The translations under genes and the position numbers were made by a program. Below are positions 1 to 10,447 of a DNA stretch of 64,000 bases, one piece after another. The notes under the pieces were generated by a model that saw only the letters and a list, made by a program, of their open reading frames with translations, did no database searches and was not told where the DNA came from. This DNA comes from Burkholderia singularis (GTDB taxonomy: Bacteria; Pseudomonadota; Gammaproteobacteria; Burkholderiales; Burkholderiaceae). Position 1 is the stretch's first letter. Every line of letters starts with the position of its first letter. The DNA is taken from the NCBI RefSeq assembly GCF_900176645.1, contig NZ_FXAN01000039.1, positions 1 to 64,000 of the forward strand, given 5' to 3'.

Positions 1-22
1 CCTCCGGCGCGCGCGACGCAAG

Positions 23-57
23 CCGGTGCCCCGGCGGCAACCCCACCGGTTTTTTTA
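23..57 (+). terminator. Rho-independent terminator of an upstream gene
   Basis: CCGGTG (23-28) pairs with CACCGG (44-49) and is followed directly by seven T residues (50-56). It ends a plus-strand gene lying left of the window. In Burkholderia that gene is probably purH, but this is inferred from known gene order and not visible here. Confidence 0.7.
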
Positions 58-191
58 TCGGCCCGCGCGCTTATCGGCGCTCGTGCGCCGCTGCTGCGCA
101 CCGCGCCGCTCGCCGGCGCCGCGAGCGCGCACGCCTCTGGCCGCCGCATCATTCGTGTAGTATCGATCGCAGACAGCTTCCCCGTTTCTTC

Positions 192-734
192 ATGCGAATT
201 CTCGGCATCGACCCTGGTTTGCGCGTCACCGGCTTCGGCGTGATCGACGTCAGCGGCCATCGGCTCGCGTATGTTGCGAGCGGCGTGATCAAGACCCCCA
301 CCGCCGATCTGCCGACCCGCCTCGGCACGATCTTCGACGGCGTCGCGACGCTGATCCGCGAACACTCGCCCGAGCAGGCGGCGATCGAAAAGGTGTTCGT
401 CAACGTCAATCCGCAATCGACGCTGCTGCTCGGCCAGGCGCGCGGCGCCGCAATCTGCGGACTGGTGTCGGGCGGTCTGCCGGTTGCGGAATACACGGCG
501 CTGCAGCTCAAGCAGGCCGTAGTCGGCTACGGGCGCGCGACGAAAACGCAGATGCAGGAGATGGTTGCGCGCCTGCTGAATTTGTCCGGGCTGCCGGGCA
601 CCGATGCGGCCGATGCGCTCGGGATGGCGATTTGCCACGCGCACGGCGGCGGCACGCTCAACACGCTCGGCGGTATCGCGCCCGCGCTCGCGAAAAAAGG
701 GCTGCGCGTGCGGCGCGGGCGGCTCGTCGGCTGA
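192..734 (+). CDS. ruvC: Holliday junction endonuclease RuvC
   Basis: Crossover junction endodeoxyribonuclease that nicks Holliday junctions symmetrically after RuvAB branch migration during recombinational repair. The 180-residue product has the usual family length. The four acidic catalytic residues fall at the classical places: Asp7 (GIDPG), Glu66 (IEKVF), Asp138 and Asp141 (TDAADALG). It is first in a ruvC-ruvA-ruvB cluster with gaps of 190 and 111 bp, so ruvA and ruvB may also have their own promoters. The ATG at 192 gives the conserved MRILGIDPG start. Confidence 0.97.
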   Translation: MRILGIDPGLRVTGFGVIDVSGHRLAYVASGVIKTPTADLPTRLGTIFDGVATLIREHSPEQAAIEKVFVNVNPQSTLLLGQARGAAICGLVSGGLPVAEYTALQLKQAVVGYGRATKTQMQEMVARLLNLSGLPGTDAADALGMAICHAHGGGTLNTLGGIAPALAKKGLRVRRGRLVG

Positions 735-924
735 GCGCGACAAGCCGCGCGCTCGCGCCTGACCGCGCTGGCCGCCGCCGATCGCGCTCCGCACCGCCGT
801 TGCGCTGCGCGTCGGGCACGTTCGGCCGCACCTTCGGCGGTCATATGCGATCGCGAGCGGCGTCGCGCCGCCCGCGTCGCGCGGTACGCTACACTCGCGG
901 TTTCCGTCACGTGTCACCACCGCC

Positions 925-1506
925 ATGATCGGTCGCATTGCCGGCATCCTCCTCGAAAAAAATCCTCCGCATCTCCTCGTCGACTGCAACGGCGTCGGCT
1001 ACGAGGTCGACGTGCCGATGAGCACGTTCTACAACCTGCCGCACACCGGCGAGAAGGTCGTGCTGCTCACCCAGCAGATCGTTCGCGAGGACGCGCATCT
1101 GCTATACGGCTTCCTCACGCCGCAGGAGCGTTCGACGTTCCGCGAGTTGCTCAAGATCACGGGCGTCGGCGCGCGGATGGCGCTCGCCGTGCTGTCCGGG
1201 ATGAGCGTCGCGGAACTGTCGCAGGCCGTCACGCTGCAGGACGCGGCGCGCTTGACTCGCGTGCCCGGCATCGGCAAGAAAACCGCCGAGCGCCTGCTGC
1301 TCGAACTCAAGGGCAAACTCGGCGCCGACCTGGGCGCGCTCGCAAGCGCCGCGTCCCCGTCGGACCACGCGACCGACATCCTCAACGCGCTCGTCGCGCT
1401 CGGCTACTCGGAAAAAGAAGCGCTCGCGGCGATCAAGAACGTGCCGGCCGGCACCGGCGTGTCCGAAGGCATCAAGCTGTCGCTCAAGGCGCTGTCGAAG
1501 GCATAG
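925..1506 (+). CDS. ruvA: Holliday junction DNA helicase subunit RuvA
   Basis: DNA-binding subunit that holds the four-way junction and loads RuvB rings for branch migration. The 193-residue protein starts [12 protein letters not shown], an OB-fold N-terminus. Two helix-hairpin-helix motifs follow ([12 protein letters not shown] near residue 75 and [13 protein letters not shown] near residue 110). The C-terminal domain (about 150-193, [12 protein letters not shown]) contacts RuvB. It lies between ruvC and ruvB on the same strand. Confidence 0.97.
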   Translation: MIGRIAGILLEKNPPHLLVDCNGVGYEVDVPMSTFYNLPHTGEKVVLLTQQIVREDAHLLYGFLTPQERSTFRELLKITGVGARMALAVLSGMSVAELSQAVTLQDAARLTRVPGIGKKTAERLLLELKGKLGADLGALASAASPSDHATDILNALVALGYSEKEALAAIKNVPAGTGVSEGIKLSLKALSKA

Positions 1507-1617
1507 CCGTCACGGTGTGGCGCGGTGTCGGAACCCAGCTTCGCACGCCGGGCCCGGCCGGGCAATTAGGCCATTCGGCCGGATTGGACGACACGCGCCA
1601 CGCGGTACAATGGCCGC

Positions 1618-2688
1618 ATGATCGAAACCGACAAACTCGCCGCCGAGCGGATCATTTCCGCCACGCCCGCGTCTTCGCGCGAAGAGGCGTTCGAACGCGC
1701 GCTGCGCCCGCGCCAGCTCGATGAATACGTCGGGCAGGAGAAGGTGCGCGGCCAGCTCGAAATCTTCATCGAGGCCGCGAAACGCCGCGCCGAGGCGCTT
1801 GACCACGTGCTGTTGTTCGGGCCGCCCGGCCTCGGCAAGACGACGCTCGCGCATATCATCGCGCGCGAAATGGGCGTCAACCTGCGCCAGACATCCGGCC
1901 CGGTGCTCGAACGCGCGGGCGACCTTGCCGCGCTCCTCACGAATCTCGAAACGAACGACGTGCTGTTCATCGACGAGATCCATCGGCTGTCGCCCGTCGT
2001 CGAGGAAATCCTATATCCGGCGCTCGAGGATTATCAGATCGATATCATGATCGGCGAGGGGCCGGCGGCACGCAGCGTCAAGCTCGACCTGCAGCCGTTC
2101 ACGCTCGTCGGCGCGACCACGCGCGCGGGCATGCTGACCAATCCGCTGCGCGACCGCTTCGGGATCGTCGCGCGGCTCGAGTTCTATGACGCCGAGCAGT
2201 TGTCGCGAATCGTCAGCCGTTCGGCCGCGCTGTTGAACGCGCAGATCGATCCGATGGGCGCGCTGGAGATCGCCAAGCGCTCGCGCGGTACGCCGCGCAT
2301 CGCAAACCGGCTGCTGCGCCGCGTGCGCGACTATGCGCAAGTGAAGGCCGACGGCAATATCACCGCGGCCATCGCGGACGCCGCGCTCGCGATGCTCGAC
2401 GTCGATCCGGTCGGTTTCGACCTGATGGACCGCAAGCTGCTCGAAGCAATCTTGCACAAGTTCGATGGCGGCCCGGTCGGCGTCGACAATCTCGCCGCCG
2501 CGATCGGCGAGGAGCGCGACACGATCGAGGATGTGCTCGAGCCATACCTGATCCAGCAAGGCTTCTTGCAGCGCACGCCGCGCGGCCGCATCGCGACGCT
2601 GCTCACGTACCGACATTTCGGGCTCGCCGCGCCGGACGCCGCGAGTGCCGTGCGCAATCTCTGGGACGCGCCCGACACCGGGCGCTGA
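1618..2688 (+). CDS. ruvB: Holliday junction branch migration ATPase RuvB
   Basis: AAA+ motor that drives branch migration together with RuvA. The 356-residue protein has Walker A GPPGLGKT at 68-75, Walker B/DExH DEIH at 119-122, sensor 1 GATTRAG and the arginine-finger region [10 protein letters not shown]-terminal winged helix ends with [14 protein letters not shown]. The start ATG at 1618 lies 111 bp after ruvA. Length and motif order are normal for the family. Confidence 0.98.
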   Translation: MIETDKLAAERIISATPASSREEAFERALRPRQLDEYVGQEKVRGQLEIFIEAAKRRAEALDHVLLFGPPGLGKTTLAHIIAREMGVNLRQTSGPVLERAGDLAALLTNLETNDVLFIDEIHRLSPVVEEILYPALEDYQIDIMIGEGPAARSVKLDLQPFTLVGATTRAGMLTNPLRDRFGIVARLEFYDAEQLSRIVSRSAALLNAQIDPMGALEIAKRSRGTPRIANRLLRRVRDYAQVKADGNITAAIADAALAMLDVDPVGFDLMDRKLLEAILHKFDGGPVGVDNLAAAIGEERDTIEDVLEPYLIQQGFLQRTPRGRIATLLTYRHFGLAAPDAASAVRNLWDAPDTGR

Positions 2689-2714
2689 GCCACGATTTCC
2701 CGGCGAGCCGACCG

Positions 2715-3671
2715 ATGTCCGAGCCCCTGCGCAGGCACCCCGCCGCTCCGCCGATCAGCCATCCGCTTGTCGAACGCGTGCGCGCGCGCGTCGCGGGAGG
2801 CGTCACCTATCTGACGACGGACGGCGGCGGCCCGTCGCTCGACTACTCGTCACCGCCCGGCGATCCTGGCCTGTTCGGCCCCGATTCGGTGTGCTGGAAG
2901 GTGCATGCGGACTTCACGTCGATGATGACGGGCGGCATCGCCGCATTGTTGCTGCAGGCGTTGCATCCGCTTGCGCTCGCGGGCGTCTGGGATCATTCGA
3001 CGTTCCGCACCGACATCCTCGGCCGGCTGCGCCGCACCGCGACCTTCATCGCCGGCACCACATACGGCAGCCGTGACGATGCAATGCGGCTGATCGCGCG
3101 CGTGAAAGCGATTCACGAAGCCGTCGTCGGCACCGGAACCGACGGGCGCCCTTATCGCGCGAGCGATCCGGCGCTGCTGACATGGGTGCACGTCGCCGAA
3201 GTCTCGAGTTTTCTCGCCGCGCACCTGCGTTACGTCAACCCGCGGCTGTCAGGCGACGATCAGGATCGATACTACGAGGAAACCGCGCGCATCGCCGAGC
3301 TGCTCGGCGCGGCCGCTGCCCCCAAGACGCGCGCCGACGTCAGTGCCTATTTCGCCGCAACGCGCGCCGAACTCGACGCAAGTGAGCGCACGCAAGAGGT
3401 CGTGCGCATTTTGTTGAACGCGCCGGTGCCAAAGCCGGCGTTGCGTCCAGCGGCCTCGCTCTTCTTCAATGCCGGCATCGATCTGCTGCCTGACTGGGCG
3501 CAGCGGATGCTCGGGCTGTCGGCGCTCGCGCCGGTGCGCCGAGCGTTGGTGCGGCCCGGCGTGCGGATCGTCGCGCCGATGGTCCGCTGGGCGCTCGTCA
3601 ACGGCGTATCGAAGCGCGCGCGCCGGCGCGTTGCCGCCGCGCCGGCAACGCCAGACCGAAGCAGCCAATAA
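2715..3671 (+). CDS. MpaB-type oxygenase (DUF2236 family)
   Basis: The 318-residue product matches the DUF2236/MpaB family, named after a latex-clearing/mycophenolic-acid type heme oxygenase. Visible family hallmarks are the early WKVHADFTSMMTGGIAALLLQALHP block (about 60-85), in which the LQALHP histidine is conserved, then DHSTFRTDILGRL, and TWVHVAEVSSFL near 155. No signal peptide or strong transmembrane segment is seen. It begins 26 bp after ruvB and may be co-transcribed, but its substrate is unknown. The family call is confident; the reaction is not. Confidence 0.8.
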   Translation: MSEPLRRHPAAPPISHPLVERVRARVAGGVTYLTTDGGGPSLDYSSPPGDPGLFGPDSVCWKVHADFTSMMTGGIAALLLQALHPLALAGVWDHSTFRTDILGRLRRTATFIAGTTYGSRDDAMRLIARVKAIHEAVVGTGTDGRPYRASDPALLTWVHVAEVSSFLAAHLRYVNPRLSGDDQDRYYEETARIAELLGAAAAPKTRADVSAYFAATRAELDASERTQEVVRILLNAPVPKPALRPAASLFFNAGIDLLPDWAQRMLGLSALAPVRRALVRPGVRIVAPMVRWALVNGVSKRARRRVAAAPATPDRSSQ

Positions 3672-3776
3672 GCCGACTTTCGGTATTATTTCAAACACCC
3701 GTCACATTCATTCGCGATGCTGACAATTTGTGTGCTCGTCAGCAGCGCACCGTCCACCCTCACACACTCACGCCCG

Positions 3777-4934
3777 ATGCCACGTCTGCACCTCGTTTTC
3801 GCTGTTTTTCCGATCGTCGCCATGCTGGCCGGATGCGGCGGCGACGAGTTCTCCGCTGCTTCGTCGAACGTACTCGCCGCCCCAGCGGGCCCAGCATCCA
3901 GCGCCGACGGCGCGAAGCCGAGCCAGCAACCCGGCAGCACAGCGAATGCCGGCAGTCCGGCACAACCTGCACAATCAGAGCCCGAGCCAAGCAAATGGAA
4001 AAGCGCGCGCGCAGGCGACATGCTCGACGTAACGCTTGGCGATCTGCGTCCGACTCAAGGCGCGATCGGCTATGACCAGATCTATTACAAGCTCGGCCGC
4101 TACGAGCGCCAACCGGATAAGAAATTCGACGATTTCTGTGCGGACGAAGGGCTTGGCGGCATCGCACCGAACGGCTACGCCGCGCAATCCACGCTGCACG
4201 ACCCCGCGAGCTACCAATGCGCGGCGAGCGCCGATTCGCGCGAGCGCTCGGTCCTCAATCCCGTCGTCGTCGGCCCGAACGGCGACACGCTCTATGTAAC
4301 CGACGGTCACCACGGCTTGTCGGCCTATTACGAAACGCCGGACGGCGGCGCGCCGCTGCACGTGCATGTCGTCGTCAAGGACAACCTCAACGCCTATTCG
4401 GGCAACGCGTTCTGGCAGCAAATGCAAGACCGCGGCTATCTGCGGCTGAAGGACGGCGACGGCCAGCGGATCACGCCGGACCGGCTGCCCACCGGGCTCG
4501 GCCTGAAGCTCGGCCTGCGCAACGACCCGTACCGGTCGCTTGTCTATTTCACGCGCGACATCGGCTACGCGAAGCCCGCTGGCGCAACCGACTACCTTGA
4601 GTTTTACTGGGCCGATTGGCTGCGCATGCAACCGGAAAAGTTCTCGCTCGCGAGCTACGACGTCACGCGCGCGGGCTCGACCGACCCGAACCCGGCAACC
4701 GCCGACACGGGCTATCTGAACGCTGTCTGGAATGCATCCGCCCGCATGGTCGCGTCAACCGATCCGGTGATCGACGGCAAGACGGGCGCCGACCTCGGGC
4801 GCGCCGATCAACTTAACGGCGGCAAGAAATACAACAAGGGGGAATTCGACAAGCTGCGCCAGCCGATCACCGCCGACAAGCCGGGCAAGATAGCCTATGC
4901 GCTCGATTACAAGGCGCGTCACGGGCTGCGCTGA
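3777..4934 (+). CDS. lipoprotein with ParB-like (ParBc_2) domain
   Basis: The start is placed at 3777 rather than the in-frame ATG at 3717, because it yields a proper lipoprotein signal (MPRLHLVFAVFPIVAMLAGC, lipobox LAGC with Cys20). After a Ser/Ala/Pro-rich linker the mature part carries VTLGDLRPTQGAIGYDQIYYK and PVVVGPNGDTLYVTDGHH, the hallmark of the ParB-like nuclease family (compare DGHHR in ParB and Srx folds). The predicted product is 385 residues and anchored outside the cytoplasm, so chromosome partitioning is unlikely. No partner gene is adjacent. The enzymatic role is unknown. Confidence 0.75.
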   Translation: MPRLHLVFAVFPIVAMLAGCGGDEFSAASSNVLAAPAGPASSADGAKPSQQPGSTANAGSPAQPAQSEPEPSKWKSARAGDMLDVTLGDLRPTQGAIGYDQIYYKLGRYERQPDKKFDDFCADEGLGGIAPNGYAAQSTLHDPASYQCAASADSRERSVLNPVVVGPNGDTLYVTDGHHGLSAYYETPDGGAPLHVHVVVKDNLNAYSGNAFWQQMQDRGYLRLKDGDGQRITPDRLPTGLGLKLGLRNDPYRSLVYFTRDIGYAKPAGATDYLEFYWADWLRMQPEKFSLASYDVTRAGSTDPNPATADTGYLNAVWNASARMVASTDPVIDGKTGADLGRADQLNGGKKYNKGEFDKLRQPITADKPGKIAYALDYKARHGLR

Positions 4935-5203
4935 CGCGCAGCGCGCGCCGCAGCAAAAGTGCGGCAATGCAATGCGACGCGCGCATCGCCAGTACGAGCG
5001 CAGGCAGTGCGGCCGCCCCCTCGCGAGGCGCGATAGCGAGTGAGTACGGCCGACGGCGGGCCAATGCGCTACCGTCGGCCCAGGAACCGGCCGTCGGAGC
5101 AGCCGCGTGCGAGTAAGCAATGACGGACGCAAACGATATGCACGCCGCGACGGCCCGCAGCGCCTCTTATCGTCCTACGCTGCGCGCCGCGCCCATCACC
5201 GCG

Positions 5204-5872
5204 TTACAGCACCTTCCGATATCCGTCGTCGTCGCTCGCGGCGCTCAAATGATCGACATCAGCCCAGCGCACGACGCGCGCCCGGCTGCCATCGTAATCG
5301 ACCACATTCACGCTCGTATTCAGCAACGCGTAGTGGCGAGGCGCGTCGAGCGGCAGGTCGTTCGCGAACCGGTAGACGCAGTCGAGCACGCCGCCGTGCG
5401 CGACGCACGCAATGCGCGCGCCCGGATGAGCGGCAACGATCCGCTCGACTTCGTGCAGCACACGATGGTAGAAAGCGCGCTGGGACTCGCCGCCTTCCGG
5501 CGCGAAACCTGGGTCGCGCGTCTGCCAGCGTGCATACGCATCGGGAAAGCGCGCTTCGATCTGCGCGCTGTCATAGCCTTGGAACACGCCGTAAGCGCGC
5601 TCGCGCAGCCCCGCTGACAGCGTGAGCGGCAAACCGAGCGCATCGGCTGCCGGTTTCGCGGTCTGCTGCGCGCGCATCAAATCGCTCGAATAGATCGCAT
5701 CGATGCGCACGCCCGCGCGCGAATCGCGCGCGAGCCGCTCGGCGAGTTGCCCGGCCTGCACAAGCCCCGTTTCGGCGAGCGGGATATCGATATGCCCTTG
5801 AATCCGCTTGATGCGGTTCCACTCGGTTTCGCCGTGCCGGATGAAGAAAATCTGCGTCGTGGCCATCGTCAT
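5204..5872 (-). CDS. gpmB: histidine phosphatase family protein (phosphoglycerate mutase-like)
   Basis: The 222-residue protein opens with the phosphatase/mutase signature FFIRHGETEWN, which holds the catalytic histidine. A second active-site histidine lies in IACVAHGGVLDCV and the conserved acid in LRERAYGVFQGY. The family covers cofactor-dependent phosphoglycerate mutases and broad phosphatases, so the gpmB name is by convention. The start at 5872 is preferred because GAGAG lies 6 bp upstream; 5887 and 5866 are possible. It follows dtd by 20 bp and forms an operon with tyrS and dtd. Confidence 0.88.
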   Translation of the reverse strand: MTMATTQIFFIRHGETEWNRIKRIQGHIDIPLAETGLVQAGQLAERLARDSRAGVRIDAIYSSDLMRAQQTAKPAADALGLPLTLSAGLRERAYGVFQGYDSAQIEARFPDAYARWQTRDPGFAPEGGESQRAFYHRVLHEVERIVAAHPGARIACVAHGGVLDCVYRFANDLPLDAPRHYALLNTSVNVVDYDGSRARVVRWADVDHLSAASDDDGYRKVL

Positions 5873-5892
5873 CGTGGGCTCTCGCATCGGAA

Positions 5893-6351
5893 TCAGGTGC
5901 GCACCTGCAGCCAGAACGTCACCGGCCCGTCGTTGACGAGCGACACCTGCATGTCGGCGCCGAACTCGCCCGTCGCGACGATCGGGTGGCGTGCACGCGC
6001 GGCGCGCACGAAGTAGTCGAAAAGCCGCGCGCCGTCGGCGGGCGGCGCGGCGGGTGTGAAGCTCGGCCGCAGGCCGCTTGCCGTATCGGCCGCGAGCGTG
6101 AACTGCGACACGAGCAGCAGGCCGCCCGCGCGCCCCGCGCCGTCAAGGTTCGACACGGGCAGGTTCATCTTGCCCGCGGCGTCGCTGAACACGCGATAGC
6201 CGAGCACCTTGGCGAGCAATTTATCGGCAACCGCTTCGGTATCGCCGCGCTGCGCACAGACGAGCGCGAGCAGCCCCGGCCCGATCTCGCCCGTCACGCG
6301 CTCGCCGACGCGCACATCCGCACGCTTGACGCGCTGGATCAGCGCGATCAT
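5893..6351 (-). CDS. dtd: D-aminoacyl-tRNA deacylase
   Basis: Removes D-amino acids (and glycine mischarged on tRNA-Ala) from tRNAs. The 152-residue length and the start [15 protein letters not shown] are typical. The two active-site signatures are present: [12 protein letters not shown] (the SQFTL motif) and the C-terminal [11 protein letters not shown] (the GPVT motif). The open frame extends 45 codons further upstream, but only the ATG at 6351 gives the family N-terminus. It sits directly after tyrS, a fitting partner because TyrRS can charge D-tyrosine. Confidence 0.95.
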   Translation of the reverse strand: MIALIQRVKRADVRVGERVTGEIGPGLLALVCAQRGDTEAVADKLLAKVLGYRVFSDAAGKMNLPVSNLDGAGRAGGLLLVSQFTLAADTASGLRPSFTPAAPPADGARLFDYFVRAARARHPIVATGEFGADMQVSLVNDGPVTFWLQVRT

Positions 6352-6529
6352 GCCGCGCTCGCCCGCGACGGCGCCCGTCTGCGCGCCGCCGCCACCACGC
6401 TTGCCGCACCCGCTTGCACCGTGCATGCGGGCACCGCCACGGCACACGTTTTCGCCATGCTCACGGCGCGCAGCGCGGCCGCGCACGCACCGCCGCCGCG
6501 CCCCAACCGCCGGCTGGTGTGCCGCGCGC

Positions 6530-7771
6530 TCATGCGGTGAGCGTCACGCGCGCGAAGCGGCGCTTGCCGACCTGCACGACGAACTCGCCGGCCTCGACTT
6601 TCAGCGCCTTGTCCGACACCGTCGCGCCGTCGATCTTCACGCCGCCCTGCTCGATGTTGCGCAACGCCTCGCTGGTCGACGGCACGAGCCCCGCCTGCTT
6701 GAGCAACTGGCCGATCGCAAGCGGCGCGCCGGCGAGCGTCACCGACGGGATATCGTCCGGCACGCCGCCCTTCGCGCGATGATTGAAGTCGTCGAGCGCA
6801 CGCTGCGCATCCGCGCGCGAATGGAAGCGCTCGACGATCTCCTGCGCGAGCAGCACCTTGAAGTCGCGCGGATTGCGCCCGCCTTCGGCCTCGCGCTTGA
6901 ACTGCGCGATCTCGTCGAGGCTGCGCAACGACAGCAGCTCGTAGTAGCGCCACATCAACACGTCGGAAATGCTCATCAGCTTGCCGAACATATCGTTCGG
7001 TTTCTCGCTGATGCCGACGTAGTTGCCCTTCGATTTCGACATCTTCTCGACGCCGTCGAGCCCTTCGAGCAGCGGCATCGTCAAAATGCATTGCTGCTCC
7101 TGTCCGTACTGCTTCTGCAGCTCGCGGCCCACGAGCAGATTGAATTTCTGATCGGTGCCGCCGAGTTCGAGATCGGCATTCAGCGCGACCGAATCGTAGC
7201 CTTGCATCAGCGGATACAGAAATTCGTGGATCGAGATCGGCACGCCGCTCTGGAAGCGCTTCGTGAAATCCTCGCGCTCGAGGATCCGGGCGACCGTGTA
7301 GCGCGACGCGAGCTTGATCATCCCGTCCGCGCCGAGCGGCATCGACCATTCGCTGTTGTAGCGGATTTCGGTCTTCTCGCGCTCGAGCACCAGCGCCGCC
7401 TGCTCGAAATACGTCTTCGCGTTCGACTCGATCTGCTCGCGCGTAAGCGGCGGCCGCGTCGCGTTGCGGCCCGACGGATCGCCGATCAGCGAGGTGAAAT
7501 CGCCGATCAGGAAAATCACCGTATGGCCGAGATCCTGCAACTGCCGCATCTTGTTCAGCACGACCGTATGGCCGAGGTGAATGTCGGGCGCGGTCGGATC
7601 GAGGCCGAGCTTGATGCGCAACGGCTTGCCCGTCGCCGCGCTTCTCGCGAGCTTGCCTGCGAATTCCTCCTCGATCAGCAGTTCGTCGACGCCGCGCTTC
7701 GTAACGGCGAGCGCGTGGCGGACTTCATCGGTGATCGGGAACGCTGGCTTCGAAGTGGGATCGGTGCTCAT
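6530..7771 (-). CDS. tyrS: tyrosyl-tRNA synthetase
   Basis: Charges tRNA-Tyr. The 413-residue enzyme has the class I HIGH-type motif [11 protein letters not shown] (near 50), the tyrosine-pocket motif GGTDQKFN and the KMSKS loop [12 protein letters not shown]-terminal S4-like RNA-binding domain (about 345-410) ends the protein. The start is [11 protein letters not shown] at 7771. The open frame continues 61 codons upstream, but that part reads into the divergent anmK promoter region. First gene of tyrS-dtd-gpmB. Confidence 0.97.
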   Translation of the reverse strand: MSTDPTSKPAFPITDEVRHALAVTKRGVDELLIEEEFAGKLARSAATGKPLRIKLGLDPTAPDIHLGHTVVLNKMRQLQDLGHTVIFLIGDFTSLIGDPSGRNATRPPLTREQIESNAKTYFEQAALVLEREKTEIRYNSEWSMPLGADGMIKLASRYTVARILEREDFTKRFQSGVPISIHEFLYPLMQGYDSVALNADLELGGTDQKFNLLVGRELQKQYGQEQQCILTMPLLEGLDGVEKMSKSKGNYVGISEKPNDMFGKLMSISDVLMWRYYELLSLRSLDEIAQFKREAEGGRNPRDFKVLLAQEIVERFHSRADAQRALDDFNHRAKGGVPDDIPSVTLAGAPLAIGQLLKQAGLVPSTSEALRNIEQGGVKIDGATVSDKALKVEAGEFVVQVGKRRFARVTLTA

Positions 7772-7924
7772 CGGTGCAGGAAAAGGAAATGTCGCAAAAA
7801 GAGCGATTTTCCCATAAGTTGCGGGTCGCCCGCTTAACGCCGCGCCCGCTTGCGCGGATAATCGGGCGCGATAGCGCGCGGCAATGCGCCCGCGCCGCTC
7901 AACCACGATTCCGGAGCGATCAAC

Positions 7925-9082
7925 GTGACGTCCTCTCACACGCAACCCGGCCATCCCGCGGATGGCGTCTACTTCGGCCTGATGTCGGGCACGAGCATGG
8001 ACGGTGTGGACGGCGTCGCCGTGCGGTTCGACGCCGGCAAGCCGCCGGCCGTGCTGGCGCAGGCGTTCGCCGATTTCGACGGCGCGCTGCGCGACGCGCT
8101 CTTCGCGCTACAGCAGCCGGGCGGCGGCGAGATCGAACGCGAGGCGCTCGCCGCGAACGCGCTCGCCGCGCGCTACGCGGCATGTTGCCGCGCATTGCTG
8201 CACTCGGCCGAACTCGCGCCAGGCGACGTGCGCGCGGTCGGCGTGCACGGGCAGACCGTCCGGCATCGGCCGGAGCGCGGCTATACGCGCCAGATCAACA
8301 ATCCGGCGCTGCTGGCCGAGTTGACCGGCATCGACATCATTGCCGATTTTCGCAGCCGCGATGTCGCCGCGGGCGGCCAGGGCGCGCCGCTCGTACCGGC
8401 GTTCCACGCGACGATGTTCGGCTCTCCCGGCACCACACGCGTCGTCTGCAATCTCGGCGGCATCAGCAATATCACGATCCTGCCCGCGGCCGCTGCGCAC
8501 GGCGGCACGGTGCGCGGCTTCGACTGCGGGCCCGCGAACGCGTTGCTCGACGCATGGGCGGCGCGCCATCTGAGCCAGCCGTATGACGACGGCGGGCGCT
8601 TCGCGGCGCGCGGAACGCCCGACGCCGCCCTCCTCGCCGTGCTCCTGGACGAGCCTTACTTCCGCGCGCCGCCACCGAAAAGCACGGGCCGCGACCTGTT
8701 CAACCCGGACTGGCTCGACGCGAAGCTGCGCGGCTTCGCCGCGCTGCCGGCGGAAAACGTGCAAGCGACGCTCGTCGCGCTCACGGCCGAAAGCATTGCC
8801 GATGAAATCGCGCGGCACGCGCGCGATTGCGAGGCCATCTACGTATGCGGCGGCGGGGCGCGCAACCCGGTATTGCTCGACGCGCTATCGGCCGCCGTCG
8901 CCGCGCGCGGGCTCGATGCGGCCGTCGACACGACAGCCGCGCTCGGCGTACCGCCGCAGCAAGTCGAAGCGCTCGCGTTCGCGTGGCTCGCGCGCCGCTT
9001 CGCCGCGCGCGAGCCGGGCAACCTACCGGCCGTCACGGGCGCGGCGGGCGAGCGCGTGCTCGGCGCGTTGTATCCTCGCTGA
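7925..9082 (+). CDS. anmK: anhydro-N-acetylmuramic acid kinase
   Basis: Phosphorylates and opens 1,6-anhydro-MurNAc, the cell-wall turnover sugar, to MurNAc-6-phosphate in the cytoplasm. The 385-residue protein has the N-terminal signature [16 protein letters not shown], the catalytic region [25 protein letters not shown] and the ATP-site segment [10 protein letters not shown]. It is divergent from tyrS with a 153-bp shared promoter region, an arrangement common in beta-proteobacteria. Confidence 0.96.
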   Translation: MTSSHTQPGHPADGVYFGLMSGTSMDGVDGVAVRFDAGKPPAVLAQAFADFDGALRDALFALQQPGGGEIEREALAANALAARYAACCRALLHSAELAPGDVRAVGVHGQTVRHRPERGYTRQINNPALLAELTGIDIIADFRSRDVAAGGQGAPLVPAFHATMFGSPGTTRVVCNLGGISNITILPAAAAHGGTVRGFDCGPANALLDAWAARHLSQPYDDGGRFAARGTPDAALLAVLLDEPYFRAPPPKSTGRDLFNPDWLDAKLRGFAALPAENVQATLVALTAESIADEIARHARDCEAIYVCGGGARNPVLLDALSAAVAARGLDAAVDTTAALGVPPQQVEALAFAWLARRFAAREPGNLPAVTGAAGERVLGALYPR

Positions 9083-9143
9083 GCCGGCGGCAAGGCCAGT
9101 CCCGCCGCGATCGATACGGCGCCGACGCACTGCCCGCCCCCGG

Positions 9144-10253
9144 TCAGCGCGAGCCGGAAGCGGACGGCAGCAACCCGCCGACGCCGGTTGGATTCGGCCC
9201 TTGCACTTCGCCCACATACAGCGTCAGTTGTGCGCGAAAACGCTCCACCTCCGCCCGATCGCTCATGAAACGCGCGAACGCCGCCGGGTCCGTATTCCGA
9301 TAGGTCCAGATCGGCTGATATCCCGCCGCGGGCGCCACATCGTTTCTGATCGGCCATTGCGTGGTCAGATCGCTGCTCTGGAATTCCCGAGACAACAACC
9401 AGTTCACGTACAGCTTCGCGGTGGCGGGATGACGCGTATTCTTGAAAATAGCCGCCGTCTGCGGCCAGGTCATGAACGTGTCCTGCGGCGTGACATAGCG
9501 CGCGGTGCTGCCCGCGGGCGCTTTCAGCGGCCACCATGCGTCGAGACTGACCGCGTACTTTCCCGACGCCACATCCTGCCCGGCACCGACCGAGCCGCGC
9601 CTGAAATACGGCCGCTGCGCGATCAAATCGTCCAGATATGCCCATCCGTACTGCTGGACGATTTGGTGGAAAATGAACAGCGCCGCATCGTCGTCATTCG
9701 GATAAGTCAGCACGATCTTGCCCTTGAATCTCGGCTGCAAAAGATCGCGCGCGGTACGCGGCACCTCGCCCGCCGGCACGAGCGTCGGATTGACGACATA
9801 GCCGAGACTGAAAATTCCGATACCCGTGTAATAGCCTTCCGGATCTTTCAAATCGACCGGTATGTTCCGCCATCCGATCGGCGGAACATAACGCAAAAGC
9901 GCGCCTTCCCGTTTCCAGCGCGGGAAATCCTGCAATGTCTGCAAATGCGCAACGTCGACCGACAATCTATCGCGCGCGATTTGATTATCGATACGCGCAT
10001 CGTGGAATTTACTGAGATCCGTGATGATCGCGATTTTGACGCCGGGAAAACGCTGCTGAAAGCGCGCCACCACGCCATCCCAGGCATTGGCCGTATCGCC
10101 GCCGGCATAGACGGTCAACGCACCGCCTTCGGCCAGTGCATCGTGATAAAGCTGATTCAGGATTACGGTTTCGCCCACCGAAACCTGATCGGCCCCGCTC
10201 GCATTCGATATCGATATGACAAATGCGAAAACAACCACCCATAATTTTTTCAT
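9144..10253 (-). CDS. orphan ABC transporter periplasmic substrate-binding protein
   Basis: 369-residue extracellular solute-binding protein with a signal peptide (MKKLWVVVFAFVISISNASG, cleavage near residue 20). Family features are LTVYAGGDTANAWDGVVARFQQRFPG and Gly/Tyr-rich ligand-loop segments such as YYTGIGIFSLGYVVNP, as in the iron(III)/2-aminoethylphosphonate/putrescine-type binding proteins. No permease or ATPase gene is adjacent. The gene and its upstream 200 bp are less GC-rich than the neighbours. The ligand cannot be read from sequence. It is convergent with anmK and divergent from the aminotransferase gene. Confidence 0.82.
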   Translation of the reverse strand: MKKLWVVVFAFVISISNASGADQVSVGETVILNQLYHDALAEGGALTVYAGGDTANAWDGVVARFQQRFPGVKIAIITDLSKFHDARIDNQIARDRLSVDVAHLQTLQDFPRWKREGALLRYVPPIGWRNIPVDLKDPEGYYTGIGIFSLGYVVNPTLVPAGEVPRTARDLLQPRFKGKIVLTYPNDDDAALFIFHQIVQQYGWAYLDDLIAQRPYFRRGSVGAGQDVASGKYAVSLDAWWPLKAPAGSTARYVTPQDTFMTWPQTAAIFKNTRHPATAKLYVNWLLSREFQSSDLTTQWPIRNDVAPAAGYQPIWTYRNTDPAAFARFMSDRAEVERFRAQLTLYVGEVQGPNPTGVGGLLPSASGSR

Positions 10254-10447
10254 TAACCCTCCGCAATTTTATTGAATTCAATTTTCCGGCGCGGCCAGCT
10301 TATATCAGCCTGCTTCGATAATTGAATAACCGGAGGAAATTCATTTTTTCCCGCTGACTTCATTCACGCCCGAGCCGGCACGCCGGCTCGCTGCTGCCCC
10401 AGTCCCGATACAATGAACGACTCCGCCGCATCGACCGGAACCGTTCC

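Noticed and set aside
4935-5203. Possible small gene or tRNA between the ParB-like lipoprotein gene and gpmB
   Set aside because: No cloverleaf or T-loop sequence and no ribosome site; only a GC-rich inverted repeat (GGCCGACGG/CCGTCGGCC) that lacks a T-tract.
8583-10244. 553-codon plus-strand frame running from within anmK across the binding-protein gene
   Set aside because: The first half is out of frame inside anmK and the second half is antisense to the binding protein; neither resembles a protein.
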